A DNA stretch of 64,000 bases, from positions 930,001-994,000 of the forward strand of contig CBDDCD010000002.1 of NCBI GenBank assembly GCA_965226025.1, read 5' to 3'. This document shows positions 18,603 to 26,998 of the stretch, in pieces. The notes below the pieces were generated by a model. That model saw only the letters and a list, made by a program, of their open reading frames with translations, did no database searches and was not told the DNA's origin. How positions within the stretch are numbered: position 1 is the stretch's first letter; each line of letters begins with the position of its first letter. Source of the DNA: Moanibacter sp965226025 (lineage in GTDB: Bacteria > Verrucomicrobiota > Verrucomicrobiia > Opitutales > UBA2987). The position numbers were made by a program, and so were the translations under genes.

Positions 18603-19862
18603 ATGAAACTAGAAACCGAAATCCTGATCATCGGGGGCGGCGCCATTGGCATCTGTGCCGCTCACTACCTCAGCGAAAGGAACCACAAAGTCACGGTGGT
18701 TGAAAAGGGGGAAATCTGTTCCGGATGTTCCTATGGTAACGGCGGGCTGATTGTGCCCAGCCACTGTGTTCCCCTGGCCGCGCCGGGGGTGGTGTGGAAA
18801 GCTCTGGGATGGATGTTCAACCCGGAAAGCCCATTCTACATCAAACCACGCTTGGATTTCGAACTCTTCTCCTGGCTGTGGAAGTTCCGCCGCGCTTGCA
18901 ACATACGGCAGGTTCAGAGGGCCACGCCGGTGCTGCGCGCCTTGAGCCTGGCCAGCCTCCGGCTCTACGACGACCTGGCAGCCCGAAAAGACCTTGCCTT
19001 CGGTTATCGGAAAAGGGGCATGCTCAAAGCCTTTAACACCGTGGAAGGCCTTGAAGGAGGAGTCGAGGAGGCCCGCATTCTGGAGGAGGCCGGGGTGGAG
19101 ACCAGGATCGTGAACCCCGCAGAAATCGGAGAACTGGAGCCCAACATCCGGGTCCGCGCCACCGGCGGCGTGTTCTACCCGCAGGATGCCCACCTGATTC
19201 CGGTAGAGTTTGTGCGTCAGCTGGCCCGGGATGTGGAAAAGCGAGGGGTGGGTATCGAAACCTCCACCGAGGTGATCGGACTCGAAACATCCGGTCGCAA
19301 TATCACGATCGTGAAAACCACCCGGGGCGATTTCGCAGCGCGAGAAATCGTCCTGGCCGGCGGCTCCTGGTCGCCCGGCATCGTGCGGGACCTGCACCTC
19401 CGGCTGCCCATCCAGCCGGCCAAAGGCTACAGTGTAACCATAAGACGGCCCTCTCCGTGCCCTGATCTTCCGATTTCATTTGGAGAAGCCAAAGTGGGAG
19501 TAACCCCTATGGAAGACGACACTCTTCGCTTCGCCGGCACCCTCGAATTAGCCGGCCTCGACCTGTCCGTAGACCCACGCCGCGTGGCCTCCATCCTCAA
19601 GGCCGTGCCGCAATACTTTCCCGACCTGGATCCGGAAACCTTTGAGCTGATCGAAATATGGCGGGGACTTCGGCCCTGCACGCCGGATGGGCTACCCTTC
19701 CTGGGGCGTCACCACGCCTATGACAACCTCATTTTAGCCGCGGGACATGCCATGATCGGGATATCCCTGGCCCCGATCACGGGCCGGCTGGTATCGCAGC
19801 TGGTGGCAAGAGAAAACCCCGAAATAGACTTGGGCCTGTTCAATTTGGACCGGTTCGAGTGA
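18603..19862 (+). CDS. DadA-like D-amino-acid dehydrogenase/oxidase
   Basis: 419 residues, FAD-dependent DAO superfamily, close in layout to the DadA small subunit. The N-terminus ILIIGGGAIGICAAHYLSER is the FAD-binding motif. SGCSYGNGGLIVPSHCVPLA is the DadA-type segment that follows, and the C-terminus has LRPCTPDGLPFLGRH..NLILAAGHAMIGISLAP. It would oxidise D-amino acids, or possibly hydroxyproline-type imino acids, to 2-oxo acids. The start ATG at 18603 follows a weak purine stretch. It is alone on the plus strand and may have been acquired separately from the surrounding ABC genes. Confidence 0.8.
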   Translation: MKLETEILIIGGGAIGICAAHYLSERNHKVTVVEKGEICSGCSYGNGGLIVPSHCVPLAAPGVVWKALGWMFNPESPFYIKPRLDFELFSWLWKFRRACNIRQVQRATPVLRALSLASLRLYDDLAARKDLAFGYRKRGMLKAFNTVEGLEGGVEEARILEEAGVETRIVNPAEIGELEPNIRVRATGGVFYPQDAHLIPVEFVRQLARDVEKRGVGIETSTEVIGLETSGRNITIVKTTRGDFAAREIVLAGGSWSPGIVRDLHLRLPIQPAKGYSVTIRRPSPCPDLPISFGEAKVGVTPMEDDTLRFAGTLELAGLDLSVDPRRVASILKAVPQYFPDLDPETFELIEIWRGLRPCTPDGLPFLGRHHAYDNLILAAGHAMIGISLAPITGRLVSQLVARENPEIDLGLFNLDRFE

Positions 19863-19953
19863 AAGAGGTTGTGAGAGCCAAGGACACTACCGGAAAGGAC
19901 TCGGAGAACGTACAGAGATGAAGAGCGATTGCCGCGAAAATGGGCAAGAAACG

Positions 19954-20046
19954 CTAGCCCGCTTTCTCACGAATTTTCTAGCATCGTATTGCGGCTGAGT
20001 GTTCCTCCCGTCGTGTTGCCGCATGCCGGCCACAAAAAGCGGGCTA
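19954..20046. repeat. TAGCCCGCTTT hairpin element
   Basis: CTAGCCCGCTTT (19954-19965) faces AAAGCGGGCTA (20036-20046), enclosing about 70 bp with smaller inner pairings. The same arms occur at 53638-53729, and a variant with compensating change is at 57727-57823. It lies between dadA and vapC, which converge. Confidence 0.6.
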
Positions 20047-20143
20047 CTTAACAAAAGGGCACATCCCTGCGCCCTTTGCCGATACGGTTCGCGACAAGGT
20101 TAGCAGGAATGGAGGAGTTACGACGGGGCTTGTAGGAGCTCCG

Positions 20144-20551
20144 CTACGAGAGGATTGCGTCGAATCCAGCTACGGTAAAATCGCGGTCATGCGTCAGACT
20201 TGCCTTCAATCCCATTTCTTCCATTAATACGAAACTGGAGCAATCAACAAAGGAAAAGCGCTGATGGAGATGCTTTGTGAAGAACAGTTTCGTTTTCCAA
20301 AACCTCTCTGCGTCTATGAACTCAAGGCGCAGGGCTGCGCTCTTTTCAACGACCTTGAAGAGTTCGTCACTCAGATGGCCTTTCTTCCGCGCCTTTAATA
20401 GAGTACACGTCTCGCCGATGACGGCGTCGCTGGTTGTGAACAGAAATTGTTTGTTCCCGACCATTTCTACGGCTTTGGCGTGCCATTGGTCATCTTTGGA
20501 GAGTAACGAGAAATAGCCACTCGTATCGATGAAGATACGCTCAGCCATCAT
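20144..20551 (-). CDS. vapC: PIN-domain ribonuclease toxin (VapC type)
   Basis: 135 residues (or 134 from the second Met). The PIN fold is evident: FIDTSGYFSLL gives the first acidic residue, TSDAVIGETCTLL the conserved Glu, FSFVDCSSFVLM the third acidic residue and LTHDRDF the fourth. VapC toxins cleave RNA, usually tRNA, and are held in check by the cognate antitoxin. The start codon overlaps the end of the upstream antitoxin gene by 11 nt, the usual antitoxin-toxin coupling. All metal-binding acids are present, so the toxin looks intact. Confidence 0.85.
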   Translation of the reverse strand: MMAERIFIDTSGYFSLLSKDDQWHAKAVEMVGNKQFLFTTSDAVIGETCTLLKARKKGHLSDELFKVVEKSAALRLEFIDAERFWKTKLFFTKHLHQRFSFVDCSSFVLMEEMGLKASLTHDRDFTVAGFDAILS

Positions 20552-20774
20552 ATAGAATACGATCTATTTCTTCGTTGCTCAGGCTACCCATTGCTTCTGC
20601 TTTCTCGTGCAGCTCGTAAAGGGGGTCTTGGGCAGGTATCTCTTCCGGTGGTTCAATCGGCACAATTCTGGCCAACGGCTGGTTCCGGTAGGTGAGTGTC
20701 ATCTCGATACCGCGATTCAGGCTCTCAATGACTCTCTTGAAATTGAAGCGTAGTTCGTTCGTGGAGATCTTCAT
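20541..20774 (-). CDS. Phd/VapB-type antitoxin
   Basis: 77 residues from the Met at 20774 (MKISTNELRFNFKRVIESLN), which begins with the Phd/YefM DNA-binding fold. LTYRNQPLARIVPIEPPEE is the typical strand that ends the fold, and an acidic tail follows that would wrap the toxin. A longer reading from 20840 adds 22 residues not seen in the family and was rejected. It overlaps vapC and is read first, as expected for an autorepressing antitoxin. Confidence 0.8.
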   Translation of the reverse strand: MKISTNELRFNFKRVIESLNRGIEMTLTYRNQPLARIVPIEPPEEIPAQDPLYELHEKAEAMGSLSNEEIDRILYDG

Positions 20775-21043
20775 AACGATTATATTATGATAATGTTTAT
20801 CCCTGTCAAGACGATGGCGGATTGAGTGAATTTTCCTCAAGCATTTAGGTCCGATTACCCTTTGGACGCGACACTGCTTTGCGACCTGAGGGAACCATCC
20901 TCTTCCTCTCGCATTCGGTGGGCAATGGTGGCATAAGGATCATCTAGAATGGGCCTTCGGCCGACTTTACTCCGTCCCGGCTCTGTCGCTGTGCGGTGCC
21001 TTGAGGAAGAAACCGGTGGTCGAATTCCCCCACGATATAGGAG

Positions 21044-21814
21044 ATGAAAACAAAGGACGAAATTGTCGAGAACTGGCTGCCCCGGTACACGGGTACACCC
21101 CTGGATGCATTTGGAGAGTACATTCTACTAACGAACTTCTCGAGCTACGTTGAGAAGTTTGCCGAGATGTTCAAAGTAGCAATCTCGGGAGACGACAGGC
21201 CGATGCAGATGGCGACCGCAAACGAGATATCTATCATCAATTTCGGAATGGGGAGCGCCATGGCAGCCACGGTCATGGATTTACTATCGGCCACAAAGCC
21301 GAAGGCAGTATTGTTTTTGGGGAAATGTGGAGGGTTGAAGACGAAGATAAAGCTGGGCGATCTGATCCTGCCCATCGCGGCGATTAGAGGAGAGGGAACG
21401 AGCAACGATTATTTGCCTCCCGAAATCCCTGCCTTGCCGTCCTTTCGTCTACAAAGTGCCGTTTCGTCTATGATCAAAAAGCACGAGTTGGACTACTGGA
21501 CCGGTACGGTATACACGACCAACCGGAGGGTTTGGGAACATGACAATGAATTCAAGGATTATCTGATGAAAATCAGAGCAGCGGGAATCGATATGGAAAC
21601 GGCTACGATCTTCCTGGTGGGATTTGCAAACAGAATTCCGCATGGTGCGTTGTTGTTGGTCTCGGATAGTCCTATGACTCCGGAGGGGGTAAAGACCGAG
21701 GAAAGTGATAGCGAACTGAGCAGCCGATTCGACAATAGGCACCTGGAAATCGGGATTGATTCCTTACTGGAGCTCATCAATTCGGGGGAATCGGTAAAGC
21801 ATCTGCGGTTCTGA
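21044..21814 (+). CDS. amn: AMP nucleosidase (short form)
   Basis: 256 residues, matching the short AMP nucleosidase form that lacks the long N-terminal domain of the E. coli enzyme. It hydrolyses AMP to adenine and ribose 5-phosphate. The nucleoside phosphorylase-like fold is visible: ISIINFGMGSAMAATVMDLL, VLFLGKCGGLKTKIKLGDLI, then GIDMETATIFLVGFANRIPH with the catalytic-site Met-Glu, and LLLVSDSPMTPEG. A start ATG follows AGGAG. The TGA stop is followed 16 bp later by a CTAG-bounded hairpin. Confidence 0.85.
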   Translation: MKTKDEIVENWLPRYTGTPLDAFGEYILLTNFSSYVEKFAEMFKVAISGDDRPMQMATANEISIINFGMGSAMAATVMDLLSATKPKAVLFLGKCGGLKTKIKLGDLILPIAAIRGEGTSNDYLPPEIPALPSFRLQSAVSSMIKKHELDYWTGTVYTTNRRVWEHDNEFKDYLMKIRAAGIDMETATIFLVGFANRIPHGALLLVSDSPMTPEGVKTEESDSELSSRFDNRHLEIGIDSLLELINSGESVKHLRF

Positions 21815-21830
21815 TCTCGGAAGTCCCGGT

Positions 21831-21898
21831 CTAGGAGGCTGTCGGACTTTGTGCTTCGATTGCTCTGCAAGTACGAAAGTTCGTCCGACAGCCTCCTA
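21831..21898. repeat. CTGTCGGAC hairpin element
   Basis: CTAGGAGGCTGTCGGAC (21831-21847) pairs with GTCCGACAGCCTCCTA (21883-21898). The arms match perfectly over 16 bp with a loop of about 35 bp. It belongs to the CTAGGA-N-CTGTCGGAC family also found at 22076, 53573 and 58834. Confidence 0.65.
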
Positions 21899-21904
21899 TC
21901 AATA

Positions 21905-22072
21905 AGAAAATGAAACTGAGATTTGTGGAAAATGACATTTCTAACTCCTCCGATGGATTTCGCTGTGCCAAACTGTCACGAAGTCGGAAGAGCCTCAAAC
22001 TTCCACCTTCAGATTCACGGAAAGAAACGAGAAGATATGACAATTCGTCTCAAATCTCAGTTTCATTTTCTG
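21905..22072. repeat. MITE-like element, copy 2 (168 bp)
   Basis: Perfect 20-bp terminal inverted repeats at 21905-21924 and 22053-22072. It is the same family as the element at 53-222, in the opposite orientation judging from interior blocks. It lies between two CTGTCGG hairpins, making a nest of repeats upstream of the permease genes. Confidence 0.65.
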
Positions 22073-22075
22073 GCA

Positions 22076-22174
22076 AGGAATCTGTCGGCATAGACTTGGT
22101 CTAGATTTGCACCCTTCACCGTTGAATCCGAACCTCCGCGATGTTGCGATATTCAAAGTCCGACAGATTCCTAG
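22076..22174. repeat. CTGTCGG hairpin element upstream of dppB
   Basis: AAGGAATCTGTCGG (22076-22089) pairs with CCGACAGATTCCTAG (22160-22174) around a 70-bp centre. It ends 19 bp before the likely start codon of the permease gene, so it would lie in its 5' leader. Confidence 0.6.
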
Positions 22175-22193
22175 CTGGATATTAGGGTTCAGG

Positions 22194-23213
22194 ATGAAAG
22201 GTTTGGTTCTTGAATTGCTGCGCAAGGCGGGATTGCTTGCGACGGTGTTCGTGGTTGCCAGCGGGACGCTTTTCGGAGCGATACAGTTGATACCTGGGGA
22301 CCCGGTTGGGTTGCGGTTCAAGAACCCGGATCCGGGACGGGTGCAGGAGATCCGCGAGCAGCTGGGGCTGAATGATCCGGTTCCTAATCAGTATCTGAAA
22401 TACGTCTCCGGTTTCCTGGATGGAGACTGGGGACGGAGCATCATTTCGGGTCGGCTGGTGAGAGAAGATCTGGCCGAGTTTTTTCCCGCCACCCTGGAGC
22501 TGACGATTCTTGCGCTTGCCCTTGGAGTGACTTCCGGGGTGTTCGCGGCGTTGTGCGCGAAGTGGCTCCGATGGCGGATTCTGGAACGACTGGCACTCGG
22601 ATTTGGCGCGATCGGACTGACGGTGCCAATTTTCTGGATTGGGTTGATGTATATAATCATATTCAGCATGGCTCTCGGGTGGTTTCCGCCTGGAGGGCGT
22701 TTCGATTTCACACGAGGAATCCCTCAGGGATCGGGATTTCTCTTATTGGACAGTCTCGTATCGGGGCACCTTGAACGCTTTTGGATCGCCCTGCAGCACC
22801 TCGTCCTCCCGGTATCCTGTCTCGCCCTCTACCCGGCCGCATTGGTGAGCGGGATCTTACAGGCTCGCCTCGAGGACCCTCGCATCCATGCCTTGGTGCG
22901 CGCCCTTAGGGCCAAGGGGCTGGCCTCATGGAAGATTTGGTTTAAGCATATCCTGCGACTCTTGGGGGCGCCCGTGATCACAGTGGTGGGGACGAATTTC
23001 GGCGCTCTGCTGGGAGGTGCAATCATCACGGAGACGGTCTTCTCCTGGCCGGGGATGGGTCGCTACCTTGTTGGCGGGGTGCTCGACCGCGATCTTAACG
23101 TGGTGGAGAATGGGCTTCTCCTCGTCATCTTGTTGGCATTCTCGGTGGTTGCGGTTTCTGATCTGGTTTCGTTTCTGGCAAATCCGGTGGCTCGGAAGGG
23201 AGTTGAGCCGTAA
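22194..23213 (+). CDS. Peptide-type ABC transporter permease (DppB family)
   Basis: About 339 residues from MKGLVLELLRKAGLL, preceded by TTCAGG. An upstream in-frame ATG at 22107 lies inside a repeat and was rejected. DppB family: an N-terminal helix, then LIPGDPVGLRFKNPDP and ELLGLNDPVP-like text, and about five further membrane segments. The EAA-like loop is RALRAKGLASWKIWFKHILR, the contact for the ATPase. GALLGGAIITETVFSWPGMGRY is the classic end region. The stop overlaps the next permease gene by one base (TAATG), suggesting coupled translation. Confidence 0.88.
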   Translation: MKGLVLELLRKAGLLATVFVVASGTLFGAIQLIPGDPVGLRFKNPDPGRVQEIREQLGLNDPVPNQYLKYVSGFLDGDWGRSIISGRLVREDLAEFFPATLELTILALALGVTSGVFAALCAKWLRWRILERLALGFGAIGLTVPIFWIGLMYIIIFSMALGWFPPGGRFDFTRGIPQGSGFLLLDSLVSGHLERFWIALQHLVLPVSCLALYPAALVSGILQARLEDPRIHALVRALRAKGLASWKIWFKHILRLLGAPVITVVGTNFGALLGGAIITETVFSWPGMGRYLVGGVLDRDLNVVENGLLLVILLAFSVVAVSDLVSFLANPVARKGVEP

Positions 23214-24007
23214 TGGTGAAGGGACGGCGGAATCTGGATTTGCTCGTATGGGTCGTCTTGGGATGGGCGATCCTGGGACTTTTCTACACCCGGCATGATC
23301 CAAGCGCGCAACAGTTTCGCGAGAGCGCCTTTGCGGAGCCGAGTTGGAATCATTGGTTTGGGATCGACGGGCTCGGCCGAGACTTCGGCAGCCGACTTTG
23401 GAGAGGCGTCGGCAATACGGTTGCCATGGGACTGGCGGCGCTCTTCCTGAATTTCGCTTTTGCCGGGTTGCTCTTGGTGCCTGAACAGGGGGGACCGCGT
23501 TGGATGGGGAGGCTCATCGGCCTTGCCATTGGAGTCTGGGTGGCGGTGCCGGTGATTTTCATCGGGCTCGTGCTCCTGGTGTTCCTGAGACCTTCACCGG
23601 GCGCCCTGGTCCTGGCGGCGGCGCTTGGAAACGTGCCTTTAGCTTTCCGGCAGTTGCGCATAATGTGGGTGGAGCAGCGCAGGGCGCCCTACGTCGAGGC
23701 GAGCGAAGTTCTCGGCGCCGGCCGATGGTTTCTCTTTCGATATACGATCTGGCCGAACCTGAAGGCCGATCTGATTGCCCTGTCCAAGCTGATTTTCGCG
23801 ATCAGCTTGCTTGAGCTCAGCGGGTTGGCTTTTCTCGGACTCTTAGGAGATCCCGATTTTCCCGAGCTAGGTTCGTTACTGCGCCAGAATCAGGCTTACC
23901 TTTTTAAGGATCCTGCTCTCGTCGTGTGGCCAGGGGTTCTGCTCAGCGGGATATTACTGATAGTGCATCTATCCAGAACGAACCCTGACATTTCACACAC
24001 ATCCTAG
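23213..24007 (+). CDS. Peptide-type ABC transporter permease (DppC family)
   Basis: 264 residues. HWFGIDGLGRDFGSRLWRGV is the DppC hallmark near the N-terminus. About five membrane segments follow, with an EAA-like loop around YVEASEVLGAGRWFLFRY and ATVLP-like IWPNLKADLIAL. It would pair with the DppB-type protein just upstream. No DppD/DppF ATPase gene follows; an IS1634-like element comes next. The TAG stop at 24005-24007 forms the outer end of a hairpin (TAGCCCTACT). Confidence 0.85.
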   Translation: MVKGRRNLDLLVWVVLGWAILGLFYTRHDPSAQQFRESAFAEPSWNHWFGIDGLGRDFGSRLWRGVGNTVAMGLAALFLNFAFAGLLLVPEQGGPRWMGRLIGLAIGVWVAVPVIFIGLVLLVFLRPSPGALVLAAALGNVPLAFRQLRIMWVEQRRAPYVEASEVLGAGRWFLFRYTIWPNLKADLIALSKLIFAISLLELSGLAFLGLLGDPDFPELGSLLRQNQAYLFKDPALVVWPGVLLSGILLIVHLSRTNPDISHTS

Positions 24008-24061
24008 CCCTACTTGACCAACTCAACTTCCGAAACGGTTTTTTTCGGGGGTAGTAGGGCT
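24004..24061. repeat. Stop-codon-anchored hairpin after dppC
   Basis: AGCCCTACT (24006-24014) pairs with AGTAGGGCT (24053-24061). An inner CCGAAA/TTTCGG pairing and a run of seven T follow. The outer TAG is the stop codon of the permease gene. It could serve as a terminator. Confidence 0.5.
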
Positions 24062-24146
24062 CAGGAGGCGCATCAACAGTAGAGGTGGGTTGGCAAAACC
24101 GCCTGTAGTGTAGACCTACGCTCTTCCCAGGGCGGGATTTTTTCGT

Positions 24147-25977
24147 ATAATGGTGGGCCATCATGTTTCTGAGGTGTAATCGTCGGCGCAAAGATGGCAA
24201 AGAGCACTACTATTGGAATATCGTTGAGAACAAGCGTGTCAGCGGGGGGCGGGTGGTCCAAAGACAGGTCCTCTACCTTGGAGAGATCAACGATAGCCAA
24301 CACGAAGCGTGGCGCAAGAGCATCGAGATTTTCGAAGAGGGCAGGGAAAGACCCGAACAGGTGGCGCTGTTTCCGGAAGATCGTGCCCCGCCTGTGGGCG
24401 ACGAAAGTATTGTTAGAATACGGCTCAAAGATCTCAGGATCGAGAAGCCGCGGCAATGGGGAGGGTGCTGGCTTGGGTGCGTTCTATATGAGCAGTTGGG
24501 ACTGGGAGAATTCTGGCGGGAGCGTCTCAGACCCTCCCGTCAGGGTACCCGCTGGGCCCATGTGCTGCAGACCCTGGTGGTTTACCGGCTGATGGCACCG
24601 GGAAGCGAGTGGCGGCTGCATCGGGAATGGTATGAGCGAAGCGCGATGGGCGATCTGATGGGGGAAGACTTTGGGATCGCCGAGAAGAACACGCTCTATC
24701 GCTGCCACGATCGATTGCTCAGGCACAAGAAGGCCCTGTTCAGGCACCTGACCGAGAGGTGGAGCGATCTGTTCAATGCCCGTTACGAGATTTTGCTATA
24801 CGATCTGACGAGCACCTATTTTGAGTGCGATCCGAACCAGGAGCCGGCGGCCTCGAGCCGACTGCGCAAGTTCGGCTACAGCCGCGATAAGCGACCTGAC
24901 TGCGTGCAAGTGGTGATCGCCCTGGTGGTGACTTGTGAGGGCTTGCCGATTGCCTATGAGGTACTTCCGGGTAACACGCAGGATAAAACCACCTTAAAAG
25001 ATTTTCTTTCTCGGGTGGAAGAGAACTACGGTAAGGCGAACCGGGTGTGGGTGATGGATCGGGGCATTCCGACCGAGGAAGTCTTGCAACAGATGCGCCA
25101 AAGCGAACCCAGGATCCACTATCTGGTGGGTACCCCGCGCTCCTGGCTGGGTCGCTTCGAGCAGTCGTTGCTGCAGAAGGATTGGAAGCAGTTGCGTCCC
25201 GGTATCGAGGTGAAACTCCTCAGCGAGGGAGGTGAAACCTACGTTCTGGCTAAAAGCGACGATCGGGTGCGCAAAGAAAAAAACATGCGCCTGCGTCGTT
25301 TACGCCGTCTTATCGAGGCGCTCAAGAAGCTGCGTGAGAGCAAACGGCGCTACCAACGCGATACCATCCTGATCAAACTGGGCGAAGCCAAAAAGGAGGC
25401 CGGTCCCCGGATCTTTGGATTACTCGACATCGAGATCGCCCCCAAGGGCGCCCCCACTGAAAAGCCGCCTTTGAGCTTCCGGTTGAACTTAAAAAAATAC
25501 CGCCAAGCCTATCGCCGCGAAGGCCGCTATCTGTTGCGCAGCACCCTCAGTGCCGAGAACCCCGAGCAACTCTGGCGCCTTTACCTGCAGCTCACTGAGA
25601 TCGAGCAAGTCTTCAAGGAAATCAAGAACGACCTTTCCATCCGCCCCATCCATCATCAGAGAGATGATCGCATCGAGGCGCACATCTTTATCAGCTTCCT
25701 TGCTTACTCTCTGTGGGTCACCCTGAAACGTCGACTCTACCCGATGGCTCCGGGACTGACCCCAGCCGAGGTGCTCTCCAAAATGGCGGCCATCCAAATG
25801 CTCGATGTGAAACTGCCCACCACCGACGGACGCACCGTTGTGCTTACCCGTTACACCGAGCCCGGTGAGGACCAAAAGCTACTACTGAACCGGTTACACC
25901 TCGAACTTCCTCCCCAACCACCCCCCCAAATCGAATCCAAATAACCCCTCCTGTAGTGTAGACCTTTGGCCCACTAT
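24147..25977 (+). mobile_element. IS1634-like insertion sequence
   Basis: Inverted ends ATAATGGTGGGCCA (24147-24160) and TGGCCCACTAT (25967-25977) flank a full-length transposase. A perfect 16-bp direct repeat, CCTGTAGTGTAGACCT, occurs at 24102-24117 and 25950-25965. The left copy lies outside the left inverted repeat but the right copy lies inside the right one, so it is not a normal target duplication. The exact ends are uncertain. IS1634-type elements are known for long, variable direct repeats. Confidence 0.6.
24163..25944 (+). CDS. IS1634/IS4-type DDE transposase
   Basis: 593 residues. An N-terminal segment (NRRRKDGKEHYYWNIVENKR) and ERVGGRVVQRQVLYLGE-like text are typical of the IS1634 group. 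Acidic catalytic residues can be placed in LLYDLTSTYFECD, VWVMDRGIPTEE and ITEIEQVFKEIKNDLSIRPI (the YREK-like block with Glu). No frameshift is seen, so the protein may be active. It inserted between a permease gene and tesA. Confidence 0.85.
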   Translation: MFLRCNRRRKDGKEHYYWNIVENKRVSGGRVVQRQVLYLGEINDSQHEAWRKSIEIFEEGRERPEQVALFPEDRAPPVGDESIVRIRLKDLRIEKPRQWGGCWLGCVLYEQLGLGEFWRERLRPSRQGTRWAHVLQTLVVYRLMAPGSEWRLHREWYERSAMGDLMGEDFGIAEKNTLYRCHDRLLRHKKALFRHLTERWSDLFNARYEILLYDLTSTYFECDPNQEPAASSRLRKFGYSRDKRPDCVQVVIALVVTCEGLPIAYEVLPGNTQDKTTLKDFLSRVEENYGKANRVWVMDRGIPTEEVLQQMRQSEPRIHYLVGTPRSWLGRFEQSLLQKDWKQLRPGIEVKLLSEGGETYVLAKSDDRVRKEKNMRLRRLRRLIEALKKLRESKRRYQRDTILIKLGEAKKEAGPRIFGLLDIEIAPKGAPTEKPPLSFRLNLKKYRQAYRREGRYLLRSTLSAENPEQLWRLYLQLTEIEQVFKEIKNDLSIRPIHHQRDDRIEAHIFISFLAYSLWVTLKRRLYPMAPGLTPAEVLSKMAAIQMLDVKLPTTDGRTVVLTRYTEPGEDQKLLLNRLHLELPPQPPPQIESK

Positions 25978-26169
25978 CAACGACTTACGTCGAAATCAGG
26001 CCCCAGTTGAGAAAGACGGGCTAGCCCGAACATCTCACAAATCTTCTGCTACGACAACGGATGGGAGCATCGTTCGGAAACTCGGATATTTTGATGACAG
26101 ACTTGGAATGAACGCGGACTGCATTCACGATGCCCGTCGAGACAAGGTTCGGGACGAGGTTTGCTCCGC

Positions 26170-26841
26170 TCAATCCGGAGTTGGACCGTGGACAGGAGGC
26201 TCTTGGTTGAGGAGAAGCGGCTCGAGGTATTTCCAGACGGTGTGGGCGATAACTTTGTGCCCCTCTTCGTTGGGGTGAATGCCGTCGGGAAGGTTGAGTT
26301 TTTGAACAGCTGCAACGCCGTCTAGGAGGAACGGTATGAGGACTGTTTCATTCTCTTTCGCGAGACGGGCGAAGATTGGTTCGAACTGGGCCGCGTAGCG
26401 GCGCCCCATATTGGGTGGAACTCGCATACCTGCGATGATGATGCGAGCGTCGGGGAACTTCCCATGGACGGTATCGATGATCGACTGCAGATTGGTTGAG
26501 GTGACCTCAGCGTCGAGGCCCCTCAATCCGTCGTTCGCGCCCAAGGCGAGGACGAGGTAATCTATCCGCTTCTTCATCAGCCAGTTGATTCGGCGAAGGC
26601 CACCGGCGGAGGTCTCGCCGCTGAGGCCTGCGTTCACCGCGACCAGTGGCAGATTCGCGTGCTCGATCTTCTCCTGTATCAGGGCGGGAAAGGCGAACTC
26701 GGGATCAATGCCGTATCCGGCTGTAAGGCTGTCGCCCATAAAGACGATGCGGGGCAGCTCGGTTTCTTTGGCGGAGATGCTTGTCGTCCACACGAGAATC
26801 AGGACGAGTAGCTTGGGGATTTCAAAAAATCTCCAGGCCAT
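26170..26841 (-). CDS. tesA: SGNH/GDSL esterase (TesA type)
   Basis: About 223 residues from MAWRFFEIPKLLVLILVW, a signal peptide, so probably periplasmic. A longer start at 26925 would overlap the divergent gene's leader. Block I IVFMGDSLTAGYGI holds the catalytic Ser. NAGLSGETSAGGLRRINW gives block II Gly, LALGANDGLRG block III Asn, and LPDGIHPNEEGHKVIA the Asp and His. TesA hydrolyses acyl thioesters and lysophospholipids. It is divergent from ybbA-ybbP, the same arrangement as in E. coli. Confidence 0.9.
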   Translation of the reverse strand: MAWRFFEIPKLLVLILVWTTSISAKETELPRIVFMGDSLTAGYGIDPEFAFPALIQEKIEHANLPLVAVNAGLSGETSAGGLRRINWLMKKRIDYLVLALGANDGLRGLDAEVTSTNLQSIIDTVHGKFPDARIIIAGMRVPPNMGRRYAAQFEPIFARLAKENETVLIPFLLDGVAAVQKLNLPDGIHPNEEGHKVIAHTVWKYLEPLLLNQEPPVHGPTPD

Positions 26842-26998
26842 TTTAGGATAGAAGGAAGGAGAAACTGAACGTGAACGAGGGACAATCCCAACCAGTACTC
26901 TCTTGTCGTGCTCTGAATCGTGCACTGTGATGGTTCTCTTCGACTTCAGATCAACGACGCTGTTTCACGACCACAGATCCAAAAGAATTCCTTTCGAT

